A program made the position numbers and the translations under genes. This document shows, one piece after another, positions 38,103 to 47,402 of a stretch of 64,000 nucleotides of DNA. The notes beneath the pieces are model-generated. The model saw nothing but the letters and a program-made list of their open reading frames with translations, was not told the origin of the DNA and ran no database searches. The stretch covers positions 26,260 to 90,259 of the forward strand of contig CAKPSX010000001.1 of assembly GCA_934184665.1 (NCBI GenBank), in the 5' to 3' direction. This DNA is from an uncultured Clostridia bacterium (GTDB lineage: Bacteria; Bacillota; Clostridia; TANB77; CAG-508). The first letter of the stretch is position 1. Every line of letters starts with the position of its first letter.

Positions 38103-41030
38103 ATGAAACTTGAAAGAGGATTGAAACATCAAAATGATGCGGTTAATTCTATTATAAGAGTATTTGAAGATGTAGAAATAGAAAAAACAGATAGCCTTAC
38201 TGCCAATCCTTATATTGATTTAAACTCTGCCAATATTGTTAGTAATATTAAGAAAATACAGGAAAATAATAATGTTCCGAAAGAAATGAAGAAATATATT
38301 GGAATAACAGACAATTATTTGAATATCGATATAAAAATGGAAACTGGAACAGGTAAAACATTTACTCAAATTAAAACAATTTATGAATTGAATGAGAAAT
38401 ATGGATTTAATAAATTTATTATTGTTGTACCAACATTACCAATTAAAGCAGGAACACAACAATTTATCATTTCGAACGATACAAAGAAATTTTTTGAAGA
38501 TGAATATAATCAAGTAGAAATAGAATTAAGATTGGTTGAAAGTTTGCAAAAGAAAAAAGGTAGAGATTATTTTCCAAGTGTAATCAGAGAATTTGTAACT
38601 GCTTCAAATTTAAATAGCAAAAAAATTCAAGTAATGTTAATTAATTCACAGTTAATTACAAATGGAAAAATGCTTACGAAAGAATACGATACAACAATAT
38701 TGGATGATTTAACAAATCCGAGTGAAGCAATTAAAGCCACAAAACCGATATTAATTATTGATGAACCACATAAATTTGGAAAAGAAAATGTAACTTTTAA
38801 AAAAATAAAAGAAATATTAACACCTCAATGTATAATAAGATTTGGAGCGACTTTCCCAAATAAAAACAGAAATGAAAAAGATTATCAAAATTTAATATAT
38901 AATTTATCAAGCATAGATGCTTTTAATAATAATTTAGTCAAAGGTGTAATTGCAGAGTATGTTCCAACATATTCTAATAATAATATTAGGATTAAATTAC
39001 TTGATGTAAAGAACAAAGAAAAGTGCATAATTCAAAGAATAGAAGAAAATGCCAAAAAGTCATTTGAGTTAAATAAAAATGATACTTTATCTATTGTTCA
39101 TGAAGATTTTGATGGTGTAGAGATAATAGGCATTACTAAGAACTCTATATTATTATCTAATGGTATTGAAGTAGCTAAGGGAACAGAGCTTTCTCCAGAA
39201 AGTTATTCTATGTCATATCAGGATATGATGATAGAAACTGCATTAGAAAGACACTTTGAAATTGAAAAAGAAAATTTTCAAAAAGGTATAAAAACGTTAG
39301 CTTTGTTTTTTATTGATGATATTTCAGCATATAGAAAAATTGACAACAAGCCAACATATATATTAGATTCATTTGAAAGAATTTTAAAAGATAAAATGAG
39401 AATGAAAGTATTAGAGATTGAAGATGGAGAATATAAAGAGTATCTAATAAAAAGTTTAGGAAGCATTTCAAAATGTCATGCAGGATATTTTTCTCAAGAT
39501 AATACTGATAAAGATGATGAAATTATGCAACAAGTAAATGATATTTTACATGATAAAGAAAAAATATTGAAAATAAAAGATGAAAATCAAGAATTTAACC
39601 TTAGAAGATTTATATTTTCTAAATGGACACTAAAAGAAGGATGGGATAACCCTAATATATTTACAATAGCAAAATTAAGAAGTAGTGGTAGTGAAACAAG
39701 TAAATTGCAAGAAGTTGGTAGAGGATTAAGACTTCCTGTAGATAATAACCTAAATAGAATGGATAGAGAACAATACTATTTAAATTATATTGTTGATTTC
39801 ACAGAAAAAGATTTTGTTAATGAATTAAGAAATGAAATTAGTAGCGAAACTACTGTTTTTGAAAAAATTAATACAGAACAAATTAGAGAAATAGCAAAAG
39901 ATAGAAATATAGAATATAAAAAATTATTTATTCAGCTATTAACTGAGGAAGTAATTGATCCTGATGGAGTTATATTGAATGCAGATAAATTATTTGAGCT
40001 TTGTCCAGAATTAAATAATGGATTACAAAAGAATAAAGTTATTAATAGAACTGAGAAAGAAAGTAATAGTTTAAAAGTTAGAAAAGATAAATATGAACAA
40101 ATAAAAAAATTATGGGAATTACTAAATCAGAAATATATTATAAATTATTCTGAATTTAAAGATGATGAAATAGAATTAGCTTTGCAATACATTTTGGAAC
40201 AAGGAATTAATAGTTTAGATCAAATACGAACAGAAAGAAAATTGCTTAATGTTGATGATTCAGGAGCAACAATTACTGAAATGGCTGGATTAGCATTAGA
40301 AACTAATAAAAAATTAAAATATAATGAATTCTTAATAAGATTATCAGATATTACAAATATTCCAATTAAAAATATTCACAATTCATTGGTTAAATATAAT
40401 GCAAAAAATAAAATAGAAGATGACTTTTTCAATAGTACAGTCTTAATAAGATTTTGTACTGCAATTAATAACTGGAAAACAGAAGAATTGTTTAAGAGAT
40501 TTACATATAAAAAGACAGAATTACCTATACATCCAACTGCATTAACAGATGAAGATGGAAATATAAAGGATACAATTGTCATTGGAAATATTGGAACTTC
40601 CAAAATGGAAGGAAGTCCACAAGAAAGATATTTATATGATACGATTGCATATGATTCTGAAATTGAAAAAGAGAATATTTTAGAACAAATTAATGAAGTA
40701 ACTGTATTTGGAAAAATTCCTAAGAGTAGTATAAAGATTCCTGTGGCCAATGGTGGAACATATAGTCCAGATTTTATGTATTTGGTTGATAAAAAAGACG
40801 GAACTTCAGAATTAAACCTTATTATAGAATCTAAGGATGTTGATACGGAAAGGGCATTAAGAGATCAAGAAAATTATAAAATAGAATGTGCCCAAAAATT
40901 ATTCGAACAACTTGAAAAAGAAGGAGTAAATATAAAATTTAGAAAACAATTAAGTACAGACAAAGTTGGAACTATAGTAAGAAATTTGATATCTTTAAAT
41001 AATAATATAAATTACAAGAAAGAGAAGTAA
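38103..41030 (+). CDS. res: Type III restriction endonuclease subunit (Res)
   Basis: 975 residues. N-terminal superfamily-2 helicase/translocase: motif I TGTGKT (81-86), motif II DEPH (220-223), FGATFP, and motif VI EVGRGLRLPVD. The C-terminal nuclease domain of the PD-(D/E)XK type shows D890 in YSPDFMY and E909-S-K911 in LIIESKD, the usual arrangement of Res subunits. All key residues are present, so the system looks functional. AGGAGG lies before the ATG. Its transcription ends in a hairpin that covers the stop codon. Confidence 0.93.
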   Translation: MKLERGLKHQNDAVNSIIRVFEDVEIEKTDSLTANPYIDLNSANIVSNIKKIQENNNVPKEMKKYIGITDNYLNIDIKMETGTGKTFTQIKTIYELNEKYGFNKFIIVVPTLPIKAGTQQFIISNDTKKFFEDEYNQVEIELRLVESLQKKKGRDYFPSVIREFVTASNLNSKKIQVMLINSQLITNGKMLTKEYDTTILDDLTNPSEAIKATKPILIIDEPHKFGKENVTFKKIKEILTPQCIIRFGATFPNKNRNEKDYQNLIYNLSSIDAFNNNLVKGVIAEYVPTYSNNNIRIKLLDVKNKEKCIIQRIEENAKKSFELNKNDTLSIVHEDFDGVEIIGITKNSILLSNGIEVAKGTELSPESYSMSYQDMMIETALERHFEIEKENFQKGIKTLALFFIDDISAYRKIDNKPTYILDSFERILKDKMRMKVLEIEDGEYKEYLIKSLGSISKCHAGYFSQDNTDKDDEIMQQVNDILHDKEKILKIKDENQEFNLRRFIFSKWTLKEGWDNPNIFTIAKLRSSGSETSKLQEVGRGLRLPVDNNLNRMDREQYYLNYIVDFTEKDFVNELRNEISSETTVFEKINTEQIREIAKDRNIEYKKLFIQLLTEEVIDPDGVILNADKLFELCPELNNGLQKNKVINRTEKESNSLKVRKDKYEQIKKLWELLNQKYIINYSEFKDDEIELALQYILEQGINSLDQIRTERKLLNVDDSGATITEMAGLALETNKKLKYNEFLIRLSDITNIPIKNIHNSLVKYNAKNKIEDDFFNSTVLIRFCTAINNWKTEELFKRFTYKKTELPIHPTALTDEDGNIKDTIVIGNIGTSKMEGSPQERYLYDTIAYDSEIEKENILEQINEVTVFGKIPKSSIKIPVANGGTYSPDFMYLVDKKDGTSELNLIIESKDVDTERALRDQENYKIECAQKLFEQLEKEGVNIKFRKQLSTDKVGTIVRNLISLNNNINYKKEK

Positions 41031-41052
41031 AATTCTCTTTCTATTATTTTTT
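41017..41052. terminator. Terminator shared by res and the convergent gene
   Basis: AGAAAGAGAA and TTCTCTTTCT with a 6-nt loop, followed by ATTATTTTTTT; it overlaps the stop codon of res. Confidence 0.65.
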
Positions 41053-42297
41053 ATGCCAATCCTGATTTGTTTTAAACCAGATTTTTAAATCATCGAATGA
41101 AATAATACCATTCCTACATTCTTGAGCTTTTGCTTTAGCGAGTTTATTCCATTTGTCGAATTTATCTTTTATATTAGTGATATTATTCTTATTTCTATTC
41201 ATTTTATTAAATTGCGTTTTATAATTACTTCTATATAGAACATAAATTTTATCATTATTTTTCTTCATATCACCAGATAATTGTTTACATGATTTATTAT
41301 TATGATATATATTATTACAATATATTTGTTTACCTTGTGGGATAAAAAACTTTCCACAATTTTTGCAAATAAGAATATTACTATTATTGTCAATGAAATA
41401 TTTTAGATAAACATTAAATAAGTCACTTATGCAACTAATATTATATACAATGTAAGGTTTATATTGCAAAAAAGAATCTAAATCATTTCGAGTAATATTT
41501 TTAATATTAATTTTTTTTAACACATTTTCTTCTATAATTGCGTAATTAATTATACAACTTGGAATTTTTATTTCTGAAGACAAAACTTTTTTAAAAACAT
41601 TTTTTACATTTTGTTTTTGTTTATTGTACTTTTTAGAAAAGAACAAACAAAAAATCTCTAATTTATTTTTTATGGTGTCTATATATTTATGTATATTAAT
41701 ATTAGATTTTGCAATAAAAGTAACCGGATCAAGTTCACTTTCAAAGTATTTAATGTTGTTTTTACAAAATTTTAGTTCTTGTTTTAATTCGCAAATTTTG
41801 GTTTCAATATTTGAAGATAATAATTTTTTATATTCTTTTTCATCTTTATAATTACACTTGTTTTTGGTTATATAATTATTAATAGCGTTTTCATATTTAT
41901 TCTTTATAAGTTTATTATAATTAGATAAATTTGTTTTTTCTTTTAGCAAGTCTTTATGCATTTCATTTAATAATTCAATATTTTTTTTGCAAATTATTAT
42001 TAAGTCGTGATAAATAAGATTTGATAAAAATGTATTAATATTATTTTTTTCTAAATCAGTAATTAAATTATTTAATAAATTGCTGCACGAGTCGTAGTCT
42101 AATATTCGTGTGTTCAAGTCTAAAAATCTTTCAGTATACTCATTAAGAATGTGTAGAACAATTTCTCTATTGTTTATAATATTAAAAAGTGAATCTCCTA
42201 TTTTTAAAGTTAATGGTTTGTTTTTATTAGAATACATTATTTCTGTATATTCATACTCTCCTACAATATATAAATAAAACAAGGATTCATTATTCAT
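41044..42297 (-). CDS. Hypothetical protein with C-terminal zinc-ribbon-like motif (DUF6076-like)
   Basis: 417 residues behind GGAGG. It is mostly helical and very Asn/Lys-rich. Near residues 315-345 a Cys cluster (LICKNCGKFFIPQGKQIYC, then a later Cys in NKSCKQL) resembles the zinc-binding core of DUF6076 proteins. Function unknown. It is convergent with res and divergent from the HNH gene; its upstream region holds AAATACAAT repeats, so it may be regulated together with the HNH/CHAT pair. Confidence 0.6.
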   Translation of the reverse strand: MNNESLFYLYIVGEYEYTEIMYSNKNKPLTLKIGDSLFNIINNREIVLHILNEYTERFLDLNTRILDYDSCSNLLNNLITDLEKNNINTFLSNLIYHDLIIICKKNIELLNEMHKDLLKEKTNLSNYNKLIKNKYENAINNYITKNKCNYKDEKEYKKLLSSNIETKICELKQELKFCKNNIKYFESELDPVTFIAKSNINIHKYIDTIKNKLEIFCLFFSKKYNKQKQNVKNVFKKVLSSEIKIPSCIINYAIIEENVLKKINIKNITRNDLDSFLQYKPYIVYNISCISDLFNVYLKYFIDNNSNILICKNCGKFFIPQGKQIYCNNIYHNNKSCKQLSGDMKKNNDKIYVLYRSNYKTQFNKMNRNKNNITNIKDKFDKWNKLAKAKAQECRNGIISFDDLKIWFKTNQDWHKK

Positions 42298-42377
42298 GTT
42301 ATTACCTCCTTTAGATTAAATACAATGTTAATTAATTGAGTTTTGGAAAAATGTCATTTTTTTATTTATTATTTTTA

Positions 42378-42454
42378 TTGACTAAACTTGTAAGAGCTTG
42401 TATACTTATTATAAACTAAATACAATAAAAATGTCAATCGATAATTGTATTTAG
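42378..42454 (+). promoter_or_regulatory. Promoter with overlapping operator upstream of the HNH/CHAT pair
   Basis: TTGACT (42378-42383), 17-nt spacer, TATACT (42401-42406), followed by an 11-bp inverted repeat CTAAATACAAT / ATTGTATTTAG (42416-42454). The half site also occurs near 42316 next to the divergent gene. The 342-nt gap 42298-42639 otherwise holds a possible leader of about 220 nt with no clear gene. Confidence 0.6.
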
Positions 42455-42639
42455 AAAAACTGTAAAGAAGAAAAATCGCCCAATGCGAAGCACTGAACGA
42501 AAAAAAGATTTTGCGAACCTTTTAATTGTTCTAATTATAACATATTTCTTCTTTGAATTACAAGAGGGCAGAAAGGATTTATTATATACTTGTAATTTAG
42601 TTTTTATATATAAAATGATTTAAAGAGGAGGTATGCCAT

Positions 42640-42903
42640 ATGGCTACAAATAAACAAATTGAAGAAGCATGGAATAATGCACATAAAATGAGAGGAAAAA
42701 ATCCAGATGTATATAGAAAAGATGACTATGGAAATATAATGTATAGATCATCTTATGGAAAGCAAAGTGATATGGGATGGGAAGTAGATCACAGACATCC
42801 GGTTTCAAAAGGTGGAACAGATTCCTCTAGAAATTTACAGGCAGTTCAATGGGAAGAAAATAGAAGTAAAAGTAATAAATATCCATATAAGAGCAATAAA
42901 TAA
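42640..42903 (+). CDS. Small HNH endonuclease
   Basis: 87 residues behind AGAGGAGG. Nearly the whole protein is one HNH domain: W-E-V-D50-H51-R-H53-P followed by SKGGTDSSRNLQAVQ and NRSKSNK, the pattern of stand-alone HNH nucleases. The N-terminal half (EEAWNNAHKMRGKNPDVYRKDDYG) resembles zinc-free beta-beta-alpha nucleases linked to toxin or defence systems. It is 13 nt upstream of a CHAT-protease gene, so the two form an operon. Confidence 0.85.
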   Translation: MATNKQIEEAWNNAHKMRGKNPDVYRKDDYGNIMYRSSYGKQSDMGWEVDHRHPVSKGGTDSSRNLQAVQWEENRSKSNKYPYKSNK

Positions 42904-42916
42904 TAGGAGGCAAAAG

Positions 42917-43975
42917 ATGTCATTAATTGATACATACAGAAATAATATAAAAAGAAAAAAAGATGAAGAGATGAGGCTTAATAATGAAAAAACGAAATAT
43001 TTGTCAGATAAAGCCAATAAAAATTCTAGGATTATATCAGCAAAACAGGCAATAGGCAGAACGAAATCTCAATCAACGATTAAAAGCAAAATTAGAGAAA
43101 TTGACAGATATGAAAAGGAAATGCAAGTAATCGAAAAGAAAATAGCAGATGTAGATAAAAAAATAGTAAGAAAGCGTAAAGAAATTATTGATGAAGAAAA
43201 AAAGTTGCAAAGAGAAGAACTTAAGGAAGATAGAAAAAATGAATTGGAGCAAAGAAGAAGTGCTGAAAGACTAAATTCAAAAATTCAAGACATTGGTAAT
43301 AAACAAGAATTTTTACAAAAAGAGGTTAATAAACTTAAAGAAAGTAAGAAAAAAATAGTAATTTTATTTTTAGCATCTAATCCTAAATGTATATATATAG
43401 ATGAAAACGGTGTTTTAAAAGAACAACCAAAATTAGATTTAGATAAAGAAGCTAGAGAAATAAAAGAAGCAATTAGTAAATCGTTAAATCGTGATTCTAT
43501 TGATTTTCAAACGAGATGGGCTACTCGAGTTCAAGATCTTTTTCAAGCAATTAATGAAACAAATCCAACAATAATACATTTTAGTGGACATGGAACAACA
43601 AATGGAGAATTAGTATTTCAAGATAATTTAGATAAACCTAAAAAAGTTAGCAATGAAGCAATTGCAGAAATGATTGCTGCTTCATCTGATGATATAAGAA
43701 TGTTGGTATTTAATAATTGTTTTTCTTCAATTCAAGCTGAAATGATTGTAGATAAAGTAGAAGCAACAATCGGAATGAATACAACAATAGGAGATGATTC
43801 AGCAATAATATTTGCAAGTCAACTATATTCTGCTATAGGTTTTGGGCAACCATTAGATAAAGCTTATGCTCAGGCAAAGGCTATGTTAATGCTAGAAAAC
43901 ACAAAAGAACAAAACACACCAGAATTGTTTGTTAAAGAAGGATTTGAAGCTAAGGACATTATTTTTGTGAAATAA
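42917..43975 (+). CDS. Coiled-coil CHAT-domain protease
   Basis: 352 residues from ATG 42917 behind AGGAGG; an upstream in-frame start would overlap the HNH gene in another frame. Residues ~1-145 form a long charged coiled coil. Residues ~150-345 are a CHAT (caspase-like) peptidase domain starting IVILFLASNPK, with catalytic His225 in IHFSGHG and Cys268 in FNNCFSS, both in their canonical surroundings. CHAT proteases act as effectors in prokaryotic conflict systems (for example the TPR-CHAT protein of type III-E CRISPR). Pairing with an HNH nuclease suggests a protease-activated or dual-effector defence unit; this is inference. No sensor domain other than the coiled coil is visible. Confidence 0.88.
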   Translation: MSLIDTYRNNIKRKKDEEMRLNNEKTKYLSDKANKNSRIISAKQAIGRTKSQSTIKSKIREIDRYEKEMQVIEKKIADVDKKIVRKRKEIIDEEKKLQREELKEDRKNELEQRRSAERLNSKIQDIGNKQEFLQKEVNKLKESKKKIVILFLASNPKCIYIDENGVLKEQPKLDLDKEAREIKEAISKSLNRDSIDFQTRWATRVQDLFQAINETNPTIIHFSGHGTTNGELVFQDNLDKPKKVSNEAIAEMIAASSDDIRMLVFNNCFSSIQAEMIVDKVEATIGMNTTIGDDSAIIFASQLYSAIGFGQPLDKAYAQAKAMLMLENTKEQNTPELFVKEGFEAKDIIFVK

Positions 43976-44101
43976 TGATACTGCCCTTGTGACAGTGGTA
44001 AAATATAAAACTTACTATGAAGTTTATTAAATTACTGAAAAAGTTAACAAAAGGAATAAAAAAGAGGGAAACTACATACAAGTTAGTAATAAAATAGAAA
44101 C

Positions 44102-44127
44102 TAGACCAGGGAAAATTCCTTGGTCTA
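44102..44127. terminator. Hairpin between the CHAT gene and the convergent small gene
   Basis: TAGACCAGGG / TTCCTTGGTCTA, a 9-10 bp stem; T-rich flanks exist on both sides, but it is nearest to the minus-strand stop at 44135. Confidence 0.5.
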
Positions 44128-44134
44128 AACTTTG

Positions 44135-44425
44135 TTATTTTGTACTTCCAGAGATAAGTTCAATGCCATCACAAAAACCATTTCTAAAATACTTTTCATT
44201 CCAATAACTAATATAATCCATAACATTATCATCAAGTTTATTCAATTGTTTTTGAACAAAAGGTCTGTTCTGCTTTGGAATACTTTTTAAAATAATGTCA
44301 GAAAATTCATCAAACTTAATCATATGCTTTTTATCTTCTGCATTAACAAGTGAACAGAAATCTTCATCTCTAAAGTAAAGCCAATCTTTTAACAAATCGT
44401 CTTTTACGTCTCTTAAACTACTCAT
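44135..44425 (-). CDS. Small hypothetical protein linked to Fic genes
   Basis: 96 residues behind AAAGGAGGTG. Helical and acidic, ending NGFCDGIELISGSTK. I do not recognise the family. It is divergent from the HTH-Fic gene at 44588, and a 17-codon remnant of the same C-terminus lies at 48505-48558 beside the second Fic gene, so the family travels with Fic loci. A regulatory or antitoxin role is possible but unsupported by motifs. Confidence 0.55.
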   Translation of the reverse strand: MSSLRDVKDDLLKDWLYFRDEDFCSLVNAEDKKHMIKFDEFSDIILKSIPKQNRPFVQKQLNKLDDNVMDYISYWNEKYFRNGFCDGIELISGSTK

Positions 44426-44587
44426 ACGACACCTCCTTTAAATTATTGTTATTAATCACTTAAATTACAAAAATTGTCAAACATTTGTATTCTATTTGAG
44501 AAATATTTAAAATAGAATCAGCATAATATGTTTCTTTTTTAGAAATAATATGATATAATATAAATAGAGTTAAAAAGGAGTGAGTTT

Positions 44588-45526
44588 ATGAAATTAGGTG
44601 ATAAAATAAAAAAATATAGAGAAGAAAATAGAATGACACAAAGAGATATTGCGGAAATATTGGAAGTAGAGCCAGGAACAGTTTCTAAATATGAGTCAGG
44701 AATGCTAGAACCTAATATTGAGTCTATAAAAAGATTATCTGATACTTTTGGAATTACAATAGATGAATTACTAAAAGATGATGATGAAAAAATTGATATA
44801 TCGAAAATAAATGTTCTTGAAGTATTAAGAGAACAAAAAGAAATGAAATTAAAAGGTAATTTATATCATAATACACAAATTATATTTTCATATAATACAA
44901 ACCATATTGAAGGTAGCAAACTGACAGAGGATCAAACAAGATATATTTTTGAAACTAACACAATATTATTTGAAGGTGAGACAGTAGCAAGTGTAGATGA
45001 TATATTAGAAACAGCAAATCATTTTAAATTAGTTGATTATATGTTAGATATAGCGGAAGAAGATTTAACAGAAGAAATAATAAAAAAGTTTCATAGAATA
45101 TTAAAAGAAGGAACAATGGATAGCAGGCAATCTTGGTTTAACGTTGGAGAATATAAAAAGGTTGTAAATGAAGCGGGAGTGATGAAAACAACATCACCTA
45201 AAGAAACTCCTAAAGCAATGCAAAAATTAATGGAATGGTATAACTCACTATCTAAAATAACAATAAAAGAAATAATTGAATTTCATGCAAGATTTGAAAA
45301 AATACATCCATTTCAAGATGGGAATGGAAGAGTAGGAAGAATGATAATGTTTAAGGAATGTTTAAAGAACAATATTATTCCATTTATAATTTTGGACAAA
45401 GACAAATTATTTTATTATAGAGGACTAAAAGAATATCAAGGAAATAGAGAAAAAGGATATTTAATTGATACTTGTTTAAATGCACAAGATCAATATATCA
45501 AAATGATAGAATATTATTTGAAATAA
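44588..45526 (+). CDS. Fic-domain AMP-transferase with N-terminal XRE helix-turn-helix
   Basis: 312 residues. Residues 1-65 are an XRE helix-turn-helix (MTQRDIAEILEVEPGTVSKY), which likely gives autoregulation. The Fic domain has the canonical active site IHPFQDGNGRVGRM beginning at His240. An inhibitory-helix motif T104-N-H-I-E108-G109 matches [S/T]xxxE[G/N], so activity would be self-restrained (class II type). Fic proteins transfer AMP from ATP onto protein hydroxyls. Followed by a terminator. Confidence 0.9.
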   Translation: MKLGDKIKKYREENRMTQRDIAEILEVEPGTVSKYESGMLEPNIESIKRLSDTFGITIDELLKDDDEKIDISKINVLEVLREQKEMKLKGNLYHNTQIIFSYNTNHIEGSKLTEDQTRYIFETNTILFEGETVASVDDILETANHFKLVDYMLDIAEEDLTEEIIKKFHRILKEGTMDSRQSWFNVGEYKKVVNEAGVMKTTSPKETPKAMQKLMEWYNSLSKITIKEIIEFHARFEKIHPFQDGNGRVGRMIMFKECLKNNIIPFIILDKDKLFYYRGLKEYQGNREKGYLIDTCLNAQDQYIKMIEYYLK

Positions 45527-45530
45527 TCTA

Positions 45531-45553
45531 AAGGCAGGTAACCCCTGCTTTTT
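45531..45553 (+). terminator. Terminator of the HTH-Fic gene
   Basis: GCAGG, 5-nt loop, CCTGC and TTTTT, 7 nt after the stop. Confidence 0.75.
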
Positions 45554-45603
45554 CTGTATCCAAAATGTATACACCATGTATCCATAATCTACCATAAACT
45601 TTA

Positions 45604-45621
45604 ACGGCGGAAAAACGGCGA
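45604..45621. repeat. ACGGCG double repeat (right copy)
   Basis: ACGGCGG, A5, CGGCGA; near copy of 29218-29235. The surrounding gap 45554-46163 carries no gene; it holds this repeat and the tRNA-like scar at 45757. Confidence 0.4.
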
Positions 45622-45756
45622 AAATCTCAAAAATGGTAAATAAGGGCTAATATTACAAAATAATTTACAATAAAATAAAACAACTTAATGCTTACAGCTG
45701 TAACACTTTAAAACATTTAAAATAATTTGAAATAAACTGCAAAATAAGCAAGAGTA

Positions 45757-45930
45757 CGCTCATAACCCGAAGGTCGTAAGTTAGAGTCCTAGCTCCGCAA
45801 CTACAATAAAATAAAGCATTTACTAGATTTTAGCAGGCAATTTTCAAGTGTATTTTTGAATGAAATTGTAATACCTTAATCACACTTAGGGCGGAATTAG
45901 GCATTGTTAAACAAGTTTAAAAAGAAATAG
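45757..45930 (+). other. Decayed tRNA-fMet 3' half with flank: attachment-site scar 1
   Basis: 45757-45803 matches the 3' part of tRNA-fMet at 25688 (CTCATAACCC, AAGGTCG, GAGTCCT, CCGCAAC shared), with several substitutions that break the T-arm. The following ~125 nt are about 75 percent identical by eye to the segment after scar 2 at 48717. Best read as an old attR-type junction. Confidence 0.6.
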
Positions 45931-46163
45931 AGAAAATAAATTTAAACAATGAATAAGCAAGTTTATAAAAATTTTGAATTAAATCTATTGATGTTTTACA
46001 TAAAACATGATATAAGAATAGTAGTTGCATAATTCAATTAATAATTTTTATTTAAAATCATTAATATTTAAATTAAAAATCATTTCTATTTTTTATCATT
46101 ATTAGCTTTTACAAATCTTGAAGAATTTCCAATATTATGATAATAAATATATGGGTGAAATAA

Positions 46164-46887
46164 ATGAAAAAAGATAAATTAGAGAAAATAGGAATACTTA
46201 TATTATTCACTATAATAATTTTTGTAGGCTTATATATTAAAACAGCAAAGGAAAATAAACAAGTAAACTAAGTAATTAATAATCAAATCTCTTATGACAT
46301 ATCAAATATTCCAGAATATAGTGGTGACATATATGTTATAATAAATAATAATATTCCTGAATTTACTGCTGAAGACATGAATATACAGGAGGATTATTAT
46401 TCTAATCTAGAAAATGGAAGAGTACGGAATGGCAATGGTAAAAACTAGTTGGAAAAAAGTAAAAGAAGATAAAGAGAAAGATGATTATGATTCAATTACA
46501 CCATCAGGATTTAAACAGAAAGAGTATGCTAAAAATGTTGTTCCTGGAAAATATCTATATCATAGATGTCATTTAATTGCATGGAAGCTTGGAGGGATAG
46601 ATGTAGATAAAAGAAATTTAATGACAGGTACTCGAGACTTTAATGTAAAGGGAATGAAGAAATTCGAAGATAAAGTTTATAGTTATTTAAAAGAAAATAA
46701 AACAAATAATGTATTATACAGAGTTACACCATATTTTGAAGGTGAGAATGAATTGGCAAGTGGTGTAAACATTGAGGCATATTCTGTTGAGGATAATGGA
46801 AAATTACACTTTAATGTATATGTGTATAATGTACAAGATAGAATTATTATTGATTATGCAACTGGAGAAAGTAAATTAGCAGAATAG
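46164..46887 (+). pseudogene. NucA/EndA-like DNA/RNA non-specific endonuclease (copy 2), interrupted
   Basis: ATG 46164 behind GGTGA begins a protein with a membrane anchor that is interrupted by TAA at 46269. The same frame then encodes the family's typical IPEYSGDIYVIINNNIPEF segment and ends at TAG 46446. Near 46416 the homology shifts by one base into the frame starting at 46414, where the catalytic part is complete: YLYHRCHLIAWKLGG (His of the R-C-H motif), RNLMTGTRDFNV and VLYRVTPYFEG to YATGESKLAE. So one stop and one frameshift separate an otherwise full-length secreted nuclease. The 157-residue 3' frame could be expressed alone but has no well-spaced ribosome site. Confidence 0.8.
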
Positions 46888-46898
46888 GAGGCGAAATA

Positions 46899-47282
46899 GT
46901 GGACTTAAATCTATTTGATAGAAAAAATGATAATAGTAATAATAATTTTATAAAAGAATTTATTGAAGATTTAAAAAATGCATTAGAAAATACAATAAAT
47001 AAAATACAAAATAAAAATGAAGAGAGTAATGTTATGGAAGCATATAATAGATATGAGAGAAGAAAAGTTTTTTTAGATAATCAGAGTTGGAAAGGAAATG
47101 ATTTTGCTTGGGTTATGGATGAAAATTCTGTGTGTATATCAGAACATGGAGATGGTGGTCCATATTTTATTAATGAATATGATATACCGAGTAATGCACA
47201 AGTCGGAGATGTGTATGAAAAGATTGATGGTAAATATATTTATAATCCAGAGATAACAGCCAAATTAAAAGAAATAAAGTAA
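46899..47282 (+). CDS. Small acidic partner protein of the nuclease module (copy 2)
   Basis: 127 residues from GTG 46899 behind AGGAGG, 11 nt after the nuclease. Close paralogue of the protein at 28580-29005 in the C-terminal half (FLDNQSWKGNDFAWVMDE, SEHGDGGPYFINEYDIP). The N-terminal third is Asn-rich and probably flexible. No named family recognised. Conserved linkage to a nuclease suggests inhibition or immunity. Two palindromic half sites follow directly downstream. Confidence 0.75.
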   Translation: MDLNLFDRKNDNSNNNFIKEFIEDLKNALENTINKIQNKNEESNVMEAYNRYERRKVFLDNQSWKGNDFAWVMDENSVCISEHGDGGPYFINEYDIPSNAQVGDVYEKIDGKYIYNPEITAKLKEIK

Positions 47283-47303
47283 TTACTTATAAGAATGAAT
47301 AAT

Positions 47304-47348
47304 TAAAAGTGCAATTTGCGCATCTTAAAGTGCAAAAGTTGCACTTAA
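47304..47348. promoter_or_regulatory. Double palindromic operator candidate upstream of Fic 2
   Basis: Half sites AAAAGTGCAA (47305), TTAAAGTGCAA (47325-47335) and TTGCACTTAA (47339-47348) form overlapping inverted repeats. They match the perfect palindrome at 29288-29312. The block ends 3 nt before the -35 box of the Fic gene. Confidence 0.65.
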
Positions 47349-47351
47349 GCG

Positions 47352-47380
47352 TTGATATTAATTTTGATAACTGATATAAT
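47352..47380 (+). promoter_or_regulatory. Promoter of Fic 2
   Basis: TTGATA, 17-nt spacer and perfect TATAAT, 22 nt before the start at 47403. Confidence 0.75.
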
Positions 47381-47402
47381 ATATATGTAGGAGGTATTTC
47401 TA

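Noticed and set aside
42812..42916. N-terminal extension of the CHAT protein
   Set aside because: It overlaps the HNH gene in another frame, while AGGAGG directly precedes ATG 42917.
45757..45803. Functional tRNA-Met
   Set aside because: The acceptor and D-arm halves are missing and the T-arm no longer pairs; only the 3' half is recognisable.
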